Below, in pieces: positions 54,711 through 63,512 of a DNA stretch of 64,000 nucleotides. The position numbers and the translations under genes were made by a program. The notes under the pieces are model-generated. The model was not told where the DNA came from. It saw only the letters and a program-made list of their open reading frames with translations, and searched no databases. Each line of letters opens with the position of its first letter. Position 1 is the stretch's first letter. Origin of the DNA: Dickeya poaceiphila (lineage in GTDB: Bacteria; Pseudomonadota; Gammaproteobacteria; Enterobacterales; Enterobacteriaceae). The stretch lies in the NCBI RefSeq assembly GCF_007858975.2, contig NZ_CP042220.2, positions 3,658,001 to 3,722,000 of the forward strand, in the 5' to 3' direction.

Positions 54711-56465
54711 ATGGCTGGACGTATTCCCCGCGTATTTATTAATGACCTGCTAGCCCGCACCGACATCGTTGACCTGATCGATGTGCGCGTCAAATTGAAA
54801 AAGCAGGGCAAGAATTATCACGCGTGTTGCCCGTTCCACCACGAGAAAACCCCTTCGTTCACCGTAAACGGTGACAAGCAGTTCTATCATTGTTTTGGTT
54901 GCGGTGCCCATGGCAACGCCATTGATTTCCTAATGAATTATGATCGTCTGGAATTCGTTGAAAGCATTGAAGAACTGGCTGCAATGCATGGCCTGGACGT
55001 TCCTTACGAGGCGGGCACCGGCCCGACCCAACTTGAACGTCATCAGCGGCAAAATTTATACGAGCTGATGGAACAATTAAGCGCGTTTTACCAACATACA
55101 TTAAACCAGCCTGCAGGCACTCCGGCGAGAGAGTATCTGTCCAGACGTGGTCTGAGCGATGAGATAATCCAGCACTTCGCCATCGGATGCACGTTGCCAG
55201 GGTGGGATAATGCGTTAAAACGTTTTGGCCGCAACAGCGAAAACAGAGCCACATTGACCGATGCCGGCATGTTGGTGACCAATGAGAATGGTCGTACTTA
55301 TGATCGTTTTCGTGATCGGGTGATGTTCCCCATCCGCGACAAACGCGGACGGGTTATTGCTTTCGGTGGTCGGGTGATGGGTGACGGCACCCCAAAGTAC
55401 CTGAACTCGCCAGAAACCGAGATTTTTCATAAAGGCCGGCAACTGTATGGCTTGTATGAAGCACAGCAGAAAAATCCGGAATTGAAGCGACTGCTGGTGG
55501 TCGAAGGTTACATGGATGTGGTGGCGTTGGCTCAGTTTGGCATTGATTACGCGGTCGCGTCGTTAGGAACATCAACGACGGCAGACCATATTCAGTTGCT
55601 GTTTCGCGCCACTGATCAAGTCGTGTGCTGTTACGATGGCGACCGAGCCGGGCGCGATGCCGCCTGGCGAGCGCTGGAAACCGCGCTACCCTATCTGGAT
55701 GATGGTCGGCAGCTGCGCTTTATGTTCCTGCCCGATGGCGAAGACCCGGATACGCTGGTTCGTCAGGAGGGTAAGGCTGCTTTTGAACAACGTATTGAGC
55801 AGGCGATGCCGCTATCGGCATTTTTGTTCGATTCGCTGTTACAGCAGGTAGACATGAGTACTCCAGACGGACGCACTAAGCTCAGTACGCTGGCTTTGCC
55901 CCTTATTGGTCAGGTGCCGGGTGAAACGTTGCGCTTATACTTACGTCAACAGCTTGGTCGTAAACTGGGGCTGCTGGACGACAGCCAGTTGGATCGCTTG
56001 TTGCCGAAAACAGCAGAACAAACATCGCACTATCAGCCTCCACGGCTAAAAGTCACAACTATGCGTATACTAATAGGACTTTTAGTACAAAATCCGAGGT
56101 TGTCCGCCGAGGTGCCGGAACAGGCATTGGATGGCGTGGAAGAAAACAAAGTTGCAGGGCTGGAGCTGTTTTTAGATCTGGTGAAGACCTGTAACGAAAG
56201 CCCAGGGATGAACATGGGGCTGCTGCTGGAGAAATATCGAGAAAGTAAATATCGCAAGCAGCTTGAAACCCTCGCAGCCTGGGACCATATGATTGAAGAG
56301 GACGTGCTCGAAGAAAAATTTCGGGTCAGTCTGGCTGAACTCTACGACCAGTTGTTACAGCAACGGATGGATACGCTTATTGCCCGTGAAAGAACGCATG
56401 GACTGAGCATGAATGAGCGCAAAGAGTTGTGGTCGCTACAACTGGCGCTAACACGAAAAAACTGA
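54711..56465 (+). CDS. dnaG: DNA primase
   Basis: A 584-residue primase (581 in E. coli). Zinc ligands C40, H43, C61 and C64 are in CCPFHHEKTPSF and YHCFGCGAHGNA. The TOPRIM core shows LLVVEGYMDVVALAQFG (catalytic E) and CCYDGDRAGRDAAWRALE (DxD). The C-terminal DnaB-binding domain ends KELWSLQLALTRKN. It lies 127 bp after rpsU across an attenuator. Confidence 0.98.
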   Translation: MAGRIPRVFINDLLARTDIVDLIDVRVKLKKQGKNYHACCPFHHEKTPSFTVNGDKQFYHCFGCGAHGNAIDFLMNYDRLEFVESIEELAAMHGLDVPYEAGTGPTQLERHQRQNLYELMEQLSAFYQHTLNQPAGTPAREYLSRRGLSDEIIQHFAIGCTLPGWDNALKRFGRNSENRATLTDAGMLVTNENGRTYDRFRDRVMFPIRDKRGRVIAFGGRVMGDGTPKYLNSPETEIFHKGRQLYGLYEAQQKNPELKRLLVVEGYMDVVALAQFGIDYAVASLGTSTTADHIQLLFRATDQVVCCYDGDRAGRDAAWRALETALPYLDDGRQLRFMFLPDGEDPDTLVRQEGKAAFEQRIEQAMPLSAFLFDSLLQQVDMSTPDGRTKLSTLALPLIGQVPGETLRLYLRQQLGRKLGLLDDSQLDRLLPKTAEQTSHYQPPRLKVTTMRILIGLLVQNPRLSAEVPEQALDGVEENKVAGLELFLDLVKTCNESPGMNMGLLLEKYRESKYRKQLETLAAWDHMIEEDVLEEKFRVSLAELYDQLLQQRMDTLIARERTHGLSMNERKELWSLQLALTRKN

Positions 56466-56621
56466 TTTCCTGCGGCTTAATTGCCGATAAACAGTAGGGT
56501 CGAGCCCTACAGCGTGCCGCTACAGGGGCTGCGGCAAATAAGAAAAATTCCCCTAATGTTATTGTTAGCGATTTACGCTGACCGACACCAACCCAATATT
56601 CTGAAGTGTGGATACCGTCTT

Positions 56622-58457
56622 ATGGAGCAAAACCCGCAGTCACAGCTCAAGCTGCTTGTCACCCGTGGTAAGGAGCAAGGCTACCTGACCTATGCCGAGG
56701 TCAATGACCATCTGCCGGAAGATATCATCGACTCTGATCAGATCGAAGACATCATCCAGATGATTAACGACATGGGCATCCAGGTGATGGAAGAAGCACC
56801 GGATGCCGATGATCTCATGCTGGCTGAGAATACCGCTGATGAAGATGCTGCTGAAGCAGCAGCACAGGTATTGTCCAGCGTCGAATCTGAGATTGGTCGT
56901 ACGACCGATCCGGTGCGCATGTACATGCGTGAAATGGGTACCGTCGAACTGCTGACCCGTGAAGGGGAAATCGATATCGCCAAGCGAATCGAGGATGGCA
57001 TCAATCAGGTTCAATGTTCCGTTGCCGAATATCCGGAAGCCATCACCTATCTGCTGGATCAGTATGATCGTGTTGAAGCGGGAGAAAACCGCCTGTCCGA
57101 TCTGATCACGGGTTTTGTCGATCCGAACGCCGAAGAAGATCTGACGCCAAACGCAGCGCCTGAAAACGCCGAGCTGGCCGATGAAGAAATGGATGACGAC
57201 GACGACGAGAACGAAGAAGACGAAGACGACGCCGATGATGACAACAGCATCGACCCGGAGTTGGCACGTCAGAAATTCACCGAACTGCGCGAACAGTACG
57301 AAGCGACCCGCCTAAGCATCAAAGCGCATGGTCGCAGCCATCCGTCTGCTATTGACGAAATCAACAAACTGTCTGAAGTGTTCAAGCAGTTCCGTCTGGT
57401 GCCAAAACAGTTTGACCTGCTGGTGAACAACATGCGTTCCATGATGGACCGTGTGCGCGCGCAGGAACGCCAGATCATGAAGCTGTGCGTAGAACTGTGC
57501 AAGATGCCGAAGAAAAATTTTGTCACGCTGTTTACCGGCAACGAAACCAACAGCAAGTGGTTCGAAGCCGCTCTTTCCATGGGCAAACCCTGGTGTGAGA
57601 AACTACGCGAAGTTGAAGACGATGTGCATCGCAGCTTGCAGAAACTGCAACAGATCGAAGAAGAAACCGGTCTGACTATTGAGCAGGTGAAAGACATCAA
57701 CCGCCGTATGTCGATCGGCGAAGCCAAGGCCCGCCGCGCCAAGAAAGAGATGGTGGAAGCGAACCTGCGTCTGGTTATTTCGATTGCCAAGAAATACACC
57801 AACCGTGGTTTGCAATTCCTGGATCTGATTCAGGAAGGCAACATCGGTTTGATGAAAGCAGTGGACAAGTTCGAATACCGCCGCGGCTATAAGTTTTCCA
57901 CCTACGCTACCTGGTGGATTCGTCAGGCGATTACCCGCTCCATCGCGGATCAGGCGCGCACCATCCGTATTCCAGTGCACATGATTGAGACCATCAACAA
58001 ACTCAATCGTATTTCCCGCCAGATGTTGCAGGAAATGGGCCGTGAGCCGACGCCGGAAGAGCTGGCTGAACGTATGCTGATGCCGGAAGACAAGATCCGC
58101 AAAGTATTGAAGATCGCCAAAGAGCCGATCTCGATGGAAACGCCTATCGGTGACGATGAAGATTCCCATCTGGGAGACTTCATCGAAGATACCACGCTGG
58201 AGCTGCCGCTGGATTCCGCTACCTCGGAAAGCCTGCGTTCCGCCACCCACGACGTACTGGCTGGCCTGACCGCACGTGAAGCCAAGGTGCTGCGTATGCG
58301 TTTCGGTATCGATATGAATACCGACCACACGCTGGAAGAAGTTGGCAAACAGTTCGATGTGACCCGTGAGCGTATTCGTCAGATAGAAGCGAAAGCGCTA
58401 CGCAAATTGCGTCACCCAAGCCGCTCCGAAGTCTTGCGTAGCTTCCTGGACGATTAA
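56622..58457 (+). CDS. rpoD: RNA polymerase sigma-70 factor
   Basis: A 611-residue primary sigma factor (613 in E. coli). Region 1.1 starts [20 protein letters not shown]. Region 1.2 includes [21 protein letters not shown] non-conserved acidic stretch ([20 protein letters not shown], about 187-206) follows. Region 2 includes [20 protein letters not shown] and [19 protein letters not shown]; region 4 has [20 protein letters not shown]. The ATG at 56622 is chosen by homology; the open frame extends 47 codons upstream through the dnaG-rpoD gap. Confidence 0.98.
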   Translation: MEQNPQSQLKLLVTRGKEQGYLTYAEVNDHLPEDIIDSDQIEDIIQMINDMGIQVMEEAPDADDLMLAENTADEDAAEAAAQVLSSVESEIGRTTDPVRMYMREMGTVELLTREGEIDIAKRIEDGINQVQCSVAEYPEAITYLLDQYDRVEAGENRLSDLITGFVDPNAEEDLTPNAAPENAELADEEMDDDDDENEEDEDDADDDNSIDPELARQKFTELREQYEATRLSIKAHGRSHPSAIDEINKLSEVFKQFRLVPKQFDLLVNNMRSMMDRVRAQERQIMKLCVELCKMPKKNFVTLFTGNETNSKWFEAALSMGKPWCEKLREVEDDVHRSLQKLQQIEEETGLTIEQVKDINRRMSIGEAKARRAKKEMVEANLRLVISIAKKYTNRGLQFLDLIQEGNIGLMKAVDKFEYRRGYKFSTYATWWIRQAITRSIADQARTIRIPVHMIETINKLNRISRQMLQEMGREPTPEELAERMLMPEDKIRKVLKIAKEPISMETPIGDDEDSHLGDFIEDTTLELPLDSATSESLRSATHDVLAGLTAREAKVLRMRFGIDMNTDHTLEEVGKQFDVTRERIRQIEAKALRKLRHPSRSEVLRSFLDD

Positions 58458-58480
58458 TAAGATTTGTTATCGCTTCCACC

Positions 58481-58510
58481 AAACCCCCGGTTCCAACCGG
58501 GGGTTTTTAT
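58481..58510 (+). terminator. Terminator of the rpsU-dnaG-rpoD operon
   Basis: AAACCCCCGG (58481-58490) pairs with CCGGGGGTTT (58497-58506), followed by TTAT, 23 bp after rpoD. Confidence 0.88.
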
Positions 58511-58671
58511 TTTGGTGACGATCATCCCGACTCGCCCATCAGCGATGAAAAAGCAACGCTGTAACCTTGTTCGTTAGCCTCTCGTCTGTTCTCAGTAGAA
58601 CCAGAATGAATCCTTAATAATAACAATCTGCTGTAGAGTGAATACAAAACAACCATATGGTTGCCGGGCTA

Positions 58672-58700
58672 TAGACCCGACTAGCCGGATTACCTATAAT
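58672..58700 (+). promoter_or_regulatory. Promoter of ileX
   Basis: TAGACC (58672-58677) and a perfect TATAAT (58695-58700) are 17 bp apart, followed by TAGCG, 12 bp before the tRNA. Confidence 0.65.
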
Positions 58701-58712
58701 TAGCGTCCGCCT

Positions 58713-58788
58713 GGCCCCTTAGCTCAGTGGTTAGAGCAGGCGACTCATAATCGCTTGGTCGTTGGTTCAAACCCAACAGGGGCCACCA
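58713..58788 (+). tRNA. ileX: tRNA-Ile(CAT), read as isoleucine after lysidine modification
   Basis: A 76-nt tRNA beginning GGCCCCTTAGCTCAGTGG with anticodon loop CTCATAA and encoded CCA. It matches E. coli ileX nearly base for base rather than either methionine tRNA; TilS converts C34 to lysidine so that AUA is read. Its position after rpoD also fits ileX. Confidence 0.95.
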
Positions 58789-58814
58789 AATTTTAGCTTT
58801 AAAATCATATAATT

Positions 58815-58842
58815 AAGCCACCTCTTAGCAGGTGGCTTTTTT
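58815..58842 (+). terminator. Terminator of ileX
   Basis: AAGCCACCT (58815-58823) pairs with AGGTGGCTT (58830-58838), then TTTTG. Confidence 0.87.
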
Positions 58843-58882
58843 GTATTAGGTGGATAAGTGGCGATAAAGTGTCGCTCAATGA

Positions 58883-59860
58883 TCATCCTGTTCCCTGCAC
58901 CACCTCGTAGCTGTTATCCAACAGCATAAAATCGTACTGCCGCTGCGAAGAGAGAACCACTTGCCGGTCTTTAGTCACAAAAACGGCTTCAATGTGCGGT
59001 AACTGGGACAGGTACGCCAGCCCTTTTTCTACTCCCAGACCGTAAATCAAGGTGGTGTAGATGTCTCCGTCGATGGAGGCGTCGGAAATGATGGTCACGC
59101 TGAGTAATTCGTTATCCAGCGGGTAGCCGGTTTTCGGATCGAGGATATGGTGATACAGGCGACCATCGCACTCGAAATAACGCTCGTAAATGCCGGACGT
59201 CACCACTGATTTGTTGGTTACCAGCATCATACCGATAAGCTCGCCATTGTCGCAAAACGGTTTTTGCAAGCCGACTGACCAGGCCGTCTGGCTGGCGTGT
59301 TGCGGTTTGCCCATCGCCAGTACGTTGCCGCCCAGATTGATCAACGCATGATAGACATGGTGCTGGTACAGGAATTGTCTGATGACATCGGCGATATACC
59401 CTTTCGCAATCGCGCCCAGATCAATTTCCATCCCTGTTTTCTCCAGCCATACCGAGCATTCCTGCGCATTGAGCACGACGTGGCGAGGGTCAGTCAGCGC
59501 CAGTAACGTCCGCAGTTCATCGGCGGGTGGTACGCTGTGGCCATGAAAGCCGATTTTCCAGCATTTGACCACCGGTCCAATGGTGAAATTAAAGCAACTG
59601 TCCTCCAGCAGGCTGACCTCTCTGGCACGCTTAATCAGATTGAACAGCAACTGGCTGACGACGACCGGGTGTTTCCCTGCCGCCTGATTGATATCCATGA
59701 CCGCGGAGCTGACCCGGTTAACGGTCAGCATATCCTCCAGTTGTTTAATGCGACCAAACACCTGCGATGCCAGATGTTCATTCGGCTCAAACAATTTGAG
59801 CTGTATAGGCGACCCCATGAGTACGGTGGAATAGGTATAAACCCGATCATCTGGCTGCAT
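58883..59860 (-). CDS. apbE: ApbE-type FMN transferase (cytoplasmic), partner of the fumarate reductase
   Basis: A 325-residue flavin:protein FMN transferase of the ApbE family. Motifs are TVLMGSPIQLKLFE at the N-terminus, MEIDLGAIAKGYIADVIRQF (catalytic/FAD site), LINLGGNVLAMG, HHILDPKTGYPLDNELLSVT and SDASIDGDIYTTLIYGLG (metal site). ApbE attaches FMN to threonine in D-x-x-T-G-A-T motifs. No signal peptide or lipobox is present, unlike most periplasmic ApbE proteins, so it should act in the cytosol. It follows the fumarate reductase gene by 71 bp on the same strand, and that protein carries a fitting DAVTGAT motif. Confidence 0.92.
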   Translation of the reverse strand: MQPDDRVYTYSTVLMGSPIQLKLFEPNEHLASQVFGRIKQLEDMLTVNRVSSAVMDINQAAGKHPVVVSQLLFNLIKRAREVSLLEDSCFNFTIGPVVKCWKIGFHGHSVPPADELRTLLALTDPRHVVLNAQECSVWLEKTGMEIDLGAIAKGYIADVIRQFLYQHHVYHALINLGGNVLAMGKPQHASQTAWSVGLQKPFCDNGELIGMMLVTNKSVVTSGIYERYFECDGRLYHHILDPKTGYPLDNELLSVTIISDASIDGDIYTTLIYGLGVEKGLAYLSQLPHIEAVFVTKDRQVVLSSQRQYDFMLLDNSYEVVQGTG

Positions 59861-59891
59861 GGCGGATAACCCCGATAGAAAAGCGAATTAC

Positions 59892-59922
59892 GCCTGCGTC
59901 AGCAGCGAGTTCTGACGCAGGC
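59892..59922 (-). other. Hairpin between the fumarate reductase gene and apbE
   Basis: GCCTGCGTCA (59892-59901) pairs perfectly with TGACGCAGGC (59913-59922). No T-run follows on the minus strand. It may be a stability element that favours the upstream message over apbE. Confidence 0.55.
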
Positions 59923-59931
59923 TGGCGTTAA

Positions 59932-62712
59932 TTACATCTGTACGTAGGATGCCGCGTTACGACCCGCCTGAATACCAAAAACAATGATATCGGCGACGGC
60001 GTTACCGCCGATGCGATTGCTGCCATGAATGCCACCCACTACCTCACCCGCAGCGAAAGCGCCCCGAATGACCCGTTTTTTGCTGTCCAGCACCGCGGTA
60101 TCGGCGTTGATCACCACACCCCCCATGGTGTGATGCACGCCGGGCGCGATGCGGATTGCATAAAACGGCCCCTGATTGATGGGGTGACGCAATGCGGTTT
60201 TACGACCAAAGTCATCGTCATGCTGTTTTTCAACAAACCGGTTGTAGCGCTCCAGCGTCGCCAGCAGGGCGTGCGGGTCGATAGCCAGCTTGTCTGCCAG
60301 TTCACGCGGAGAAGCGGCGCTCACCACAAACCCACGGGACAAATACTCGTCCGCCGCCTTGTTCTTCACCCTCACCTGCTCATCAAACAGGATATAAGCG
60401 TACTTCTCTGGCAGGCCGATAATTGATGCCGACACCTTGTCGCGGGTTTCCATCTCATTAAAGAAGCGCTGACCCTGCTGGTTCACCAGAATCGCGCCGC
60501 CGCCGCGAATAGATTCGGAGATAAGATAAGACGTGTTTTGCTCCACCGTTGGATGAATTTGAATTTCTTCCAGATCAACGGTATCAGCTCCCATTTTCTC
60601 CAGAATCGCAATACCGCTACCCGTGGCTCCTTTATGGTTGGTGGTGACAAAGCCGTCCAGATCCGGGCGGTATTTCACCACCATCTCACGGTTGGCGCTG
60701 AACCCGCCGGTGGCAACCACCACCCCTTTGGTGGCAATAGTTAGCTGCTCATTATCCTCGTTAAGCACGCGAACACCGGTAATTGCGCCGCCTTCGTGAA
60801 CGATATCGACAACCGACGTCTCCAGCATCACATCGATATTGCGCTTGTTGATGTTTTTTACCAGTCCGCTGATCAGGAAACCACCGACCGCCGAACCGTC
60901 TGCCGGTCGATGGGTGCGATCCACGCTCATCCCGCCGGTAATGGTAATGTCGTTTAGTTCGATGCCACGCTCCGCCAACCATTCAATCGCCATCGGCGCG
61001 CCTTCCACGAATCGTTTCAGCAAATCGGGGTTATTTTTTTGCTTACCGCCTTTCAGGGTTTCCTCGTAAAACCGTTGCTTGTCGTCAACAATGCCTTTCA
61101 TTTTCTGGAAACGGGTGCCTGCCGCATTCATTCCCACAGAAGCCTTGATGGTATTGCCACCGATGCTGGACATCTTCTCGACAATCAGCACGCTGGCTCC
61201 GTCATCGCACGCCTGAATCGCCGCCGCCAGGCCCGCGCCACCACTACCGATGACGACCACGTCATAACGCTGCATTTGGGACGGATCACCGCCTTCCGCC
61301 ATAATCGCCGCCTTGCAGGATTTGGCCAGCGCTTTGGATACCGCTTTCTTCACTGCCTCACTTTGGGTGGTAGCGCCAGTGACGGCATCCACATGCGGGC
61401 TGTTGGCATCAAGAATGCGGGAACGGATAACCTCAAAGCTACTGATGAAATCGGCATTCAGTTGCGAATTACGCTCCAGCGTAACGTCGGCGATGCGATC
61501 CGTTTCCAGACTGACGTTAATCACCAACTCACCAGCAGCATCATCCTGAACGTTTTCCTGAAATACACCGGCCTTGAATTTTTTCGCCGACTGGCTCATG
61601 TCGCGGATCATCGCTTCCACCAGTGAGAAACGCCACAGCGGTTCCGGGATGGTCAGGGCCTCACGTTGAGTGCTGTCGATAAACAGTTCAAGCTTCTGCT
61701 GGCTGATGAGGCGATCAGTCCAGTCCGGATAAGCAATGCAGGCTCTCCCTACCGCAACCAGGTCGTAACCGTGCTCCAGCGCGGCATCCGCATCGGCTTT
61801 ATTTACCACGCCGCCGACGCCGATAACCGGCACCTTCGCCAGAAGGTCTGAACGCATGGCAACATATTTGCTAATCAACGGGGTAGGATCGAGGGTATCA
61901 ACGATGGAAGATCGCAGGGTATGGCCCATTGAGAAGTGCAGATAATCCAACCCACGCGCCGCCAGTTTCTCCAGCAGATACAGCGTATCGTCAAACCGAA
62001 TCCCCGGCTCTTCGATTTCCTCCGGCGAGAAGCGATAACCGATGATGAAGGTCGCATCCGCATACTGGCGCGCCATCTTGTGGGTGATCTCCAGCACGGC
62101 AAGCGGGAATCTGGCGCGGTTGTCGCGGCTGCCGCCCCATTCGTCGGTACGCAGGTTAGAGTTCGGGGAGTAAAACTGCTGAATCAGATAGGTATTAGCG
62201 CCGTGAATTTCCACGCCGTCGAAGCCGGCTTCAATGGCGCGGCGCACCGCTTCGCCAAATTTGGCGATCATGGCGTCCACCTCTTCGCCCGTCAGCGCTA
62301 CCGGCACCGCCGCACCTTCACGCGGTGCGGCAACTGCGCTCGGCCCAACGGGCGACTGGCCACCAATCAGTTTCGGCTCCACCATACGTCCACCATGGTA
62401 GATCTGCAGAATGGCTTTCGACCCCTTCTCCTTGATGGCCGAAGCGATTTTCGCCAACCCGATAACCTTATCGTCATTGTCGATGCCAATGGCGCCCGGA
62501 AACGCCAACCCTTTATCATCGATAAAACAACACTCCACAATCACTGCGCCGATACTGCCGGCACGCACCTGATAGTACTCCACCAGCTCTTTGGTGACGG
62601 TGCCGTCATAAAAGCCGGTACAGGTGGTCATGGGTGCCATCAGCAGACGATTTTTAAGCTCGACGCCATTGGGCAAAGTAAACGGACTGAGTACCTGGTT
62701 ATTAACGCTCAT
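59932..62712 (-). CDS. Three-domain NADH:fumarate reductase-type flavoprotein
   Basis: A 926-residue protein with three parts. Residues 1-350 are an Old Yellow Enzyme barrel (ILQIYHGGRM; FDGVEIHGANTYLIQQF, with the H-x-x-N pair at 170-173). Residues about 370-470 are an FMN_bind domain with DAVTGATTQSEAVKKA; the threonine at 448 is the predicted ApbE flavinylation site. Residues about 480-926 are a fumarate reductase FAD domain (VVVIGSGGAGLAAAIQA; VHHTMGGVVIN; HGSNRIGGNAVADIIVFGIQ). This layout matches the soluble NADH-dependent fumarate reductase described in Klebsiella, which uses covalent FMN. No signal peptide; cytosolic. A relative acting on acrylate, cinnamate or urocanate cannot be ruled out. 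MSV at 62712 is the chosen start (GGAG 9 bases upstream); an ATG five codons earlier overlaps that site. Confidence 0.88.
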   Translation of the reverse strand: MSVNNQVLSPFTLPNGVELKNRLLMAPMTTCTGFYDGTVTKELVEYYQVRAGSIGAVIVECCFIDDKGLAFPGAIGIDNDDKVIGLAKIASAIKEKGSKAILQIYHGGRMVEPKLIGGQSPVGPSAVAAPREGAAVPVALTGEEVDAMIAKFGEAVRRAIEAGFDGVEIHGANTYLIQQFYSPNSNLRTDEWGGSRDNRARFPLAVLEITHKMARQYADATFIIGYRFSPEEIEEPGIRFDDTLYLLEKLAARGLDYLHFSMGHTLRSSIVDTLDPTPLISKYVAMRSDLLAKVPVIGVGGVVNKADADAALEHGYDLVAVGRACIAYPDWTDRLISQQKLELFIDSTQREALTIPEPLWRFSLVEAMIRDMSQSAKKFKAGVFQENVQDDAAGELVINVSLETDRIADVTLERNSQLNADFISSFEVIRSRILDANSPHVDAVTGATTQSEAVKKAVSKALAKSCKAAIMAEGGDPSQMQRYDVVVIGSGGAGLAAAIQACDDGASVLIVEKMSSIGGNTIKASVGMNAAGTRFQKMKGIVDDKQRFYEETLKGGKQKNNPDLLKRFVEGAPMAIEWLAERGIELNDITITGGMSVDRTHRPADGSAVGGFLISGLVKNINKRNIDVMLETSVVDIVHEGGAITGVRVLNEDNEQLTIATKGVVVATGGFSANREMVVKYRPDLDGFVTTNHKGATGSGIAILEKMGADTVDLEEIQIHPTVEQNTSYLISESIRGGGAILVNQQGQRFFNEMETRDKVSASIIGLPEKYAYILFDEQVRVKNKAADEYLSRGFVVSAASPRELADKLAIDPHALLATLERYNRFVEKQHDDDFGRKTALRHPINQGPFYAIRIAPGVHHTMGGVVINADTAVLDSKKRVIRGAFAAGEVVGGIHGSNRIGGNAVADIIVFGIQAGRNAASYVQM

Positions 62713-62844
62713 AATAAGAGACTCCATAAATTACCAATGTTTTATATGCTTCAAATTTGTTATCGGTTTATTGTTTTTTATTTTGCTTAGCGGGCCGATG
62801 TCATAACGTTAATATGAGTGGCTTTTTAGTTTCTAAATAATCAA

Positions 62845-62862
62845 ATTAGTTAATTAACTAAT
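62845..62862. promoter_or_regulatory. 18-bp perfect palindrome upstream of the fumarate reductase
   Basis: ATTAGTTAATTAACTAAT is its own reverse complement. It is 133 bp before the reductase start codon and looks like an operator for a dimeric regulator; no regulator gene is adjacent. Confidence 0.55.
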
Positions 62863-63476
62863 GATTTATTATTATGTCATCGTGTTGTTGAAAGAGTGAT
62901 TCATGAAAAAACAACTCATTCATATTCGTTAAAAATAAGACAACACTTTATTTACCTGATACCTGAGTAATTCATACCTACTCATTCAATAATTCGGATT
63001 GCCGGAAAAACAGGCTACACACTGGAATACGCCATTGGTTGGCACTGTTTATCAAAGCGAATATTTGTCAAAGCGAATGTTTGTCAAACCAAATAGCAGA
63101 CCCTGCGATTGCACGCCAAACTCAATCATATTGATTTTAAACGAATCAAGATCGGTAGTAGCGTTGCACACAGTTTGCTGTCTTGCCGAGGGAACCCTGC
63201 AACCTGAGGTATTTAGGATATCTATTTCACTGGCATCATTATTCACAACTTACGCTGAGAACATTTACGCTGAGAACATTGCCGGCATAAAACGGTCACC
63301 CCAGTGACCATATGCATAGGGGAAAGATACGGTGAAATAACATCAACCGATGAGGACTGATTATTCAGAATGAAAATGATTCATGGCGACTCATTTCACA
63401 TGCAAAGAAGACAATGATTTCTAAACATGGTTTCTGAACATAAAGCTGATACATGAAACCTGATGAGTAAATTACT

Positions 63477-63504
63477 GGAGCCTGACGTTGCCGCATCAGG
63501 CTCC
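63477..63504 (-). terminator. Hairpin after the second apbE, probable terminator
   Basis: GGAGCCTGA (63477-63485) pairs with TCAGGCTCC (63496-63504), 8 bp after the stop. The following bases AGTAATTTACT are only weakly T-rich. Confidence 0.55.
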
Positions 63505-63512
63505 TCGTCTGA

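Larger units (their letters stand above)
62713..63512. other. Gene-free 800-bp region upstream of the fumarate reductase
   Basis: AT-rich DNA with the fumarate reductase promoter region, an 18-bp palindrome (62845-62862), and two short tandem duplications: TCAAAGCGAAT[A/G]TTTG at 63052-63067 and 63068-63083, and TTACGCTGAGAACAT at 63250-63264 and 63265-63279. An open frame at 62999-63307 runs through both duplications and is not convincing. Confidence 0.6.

Noticed and set aside
56481..56621. 47-codon extension of rpoD
   Set aside because: Sigma-70 starts [10 protein letters not shown] at 56622 by strong homology; the extension is the intergenic leader.
62999..63307. A 102-codon frame upstream of the fumarate reductase
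   Set aside because: It passes through two recent tandem duplications and has no ribosome site or family features.
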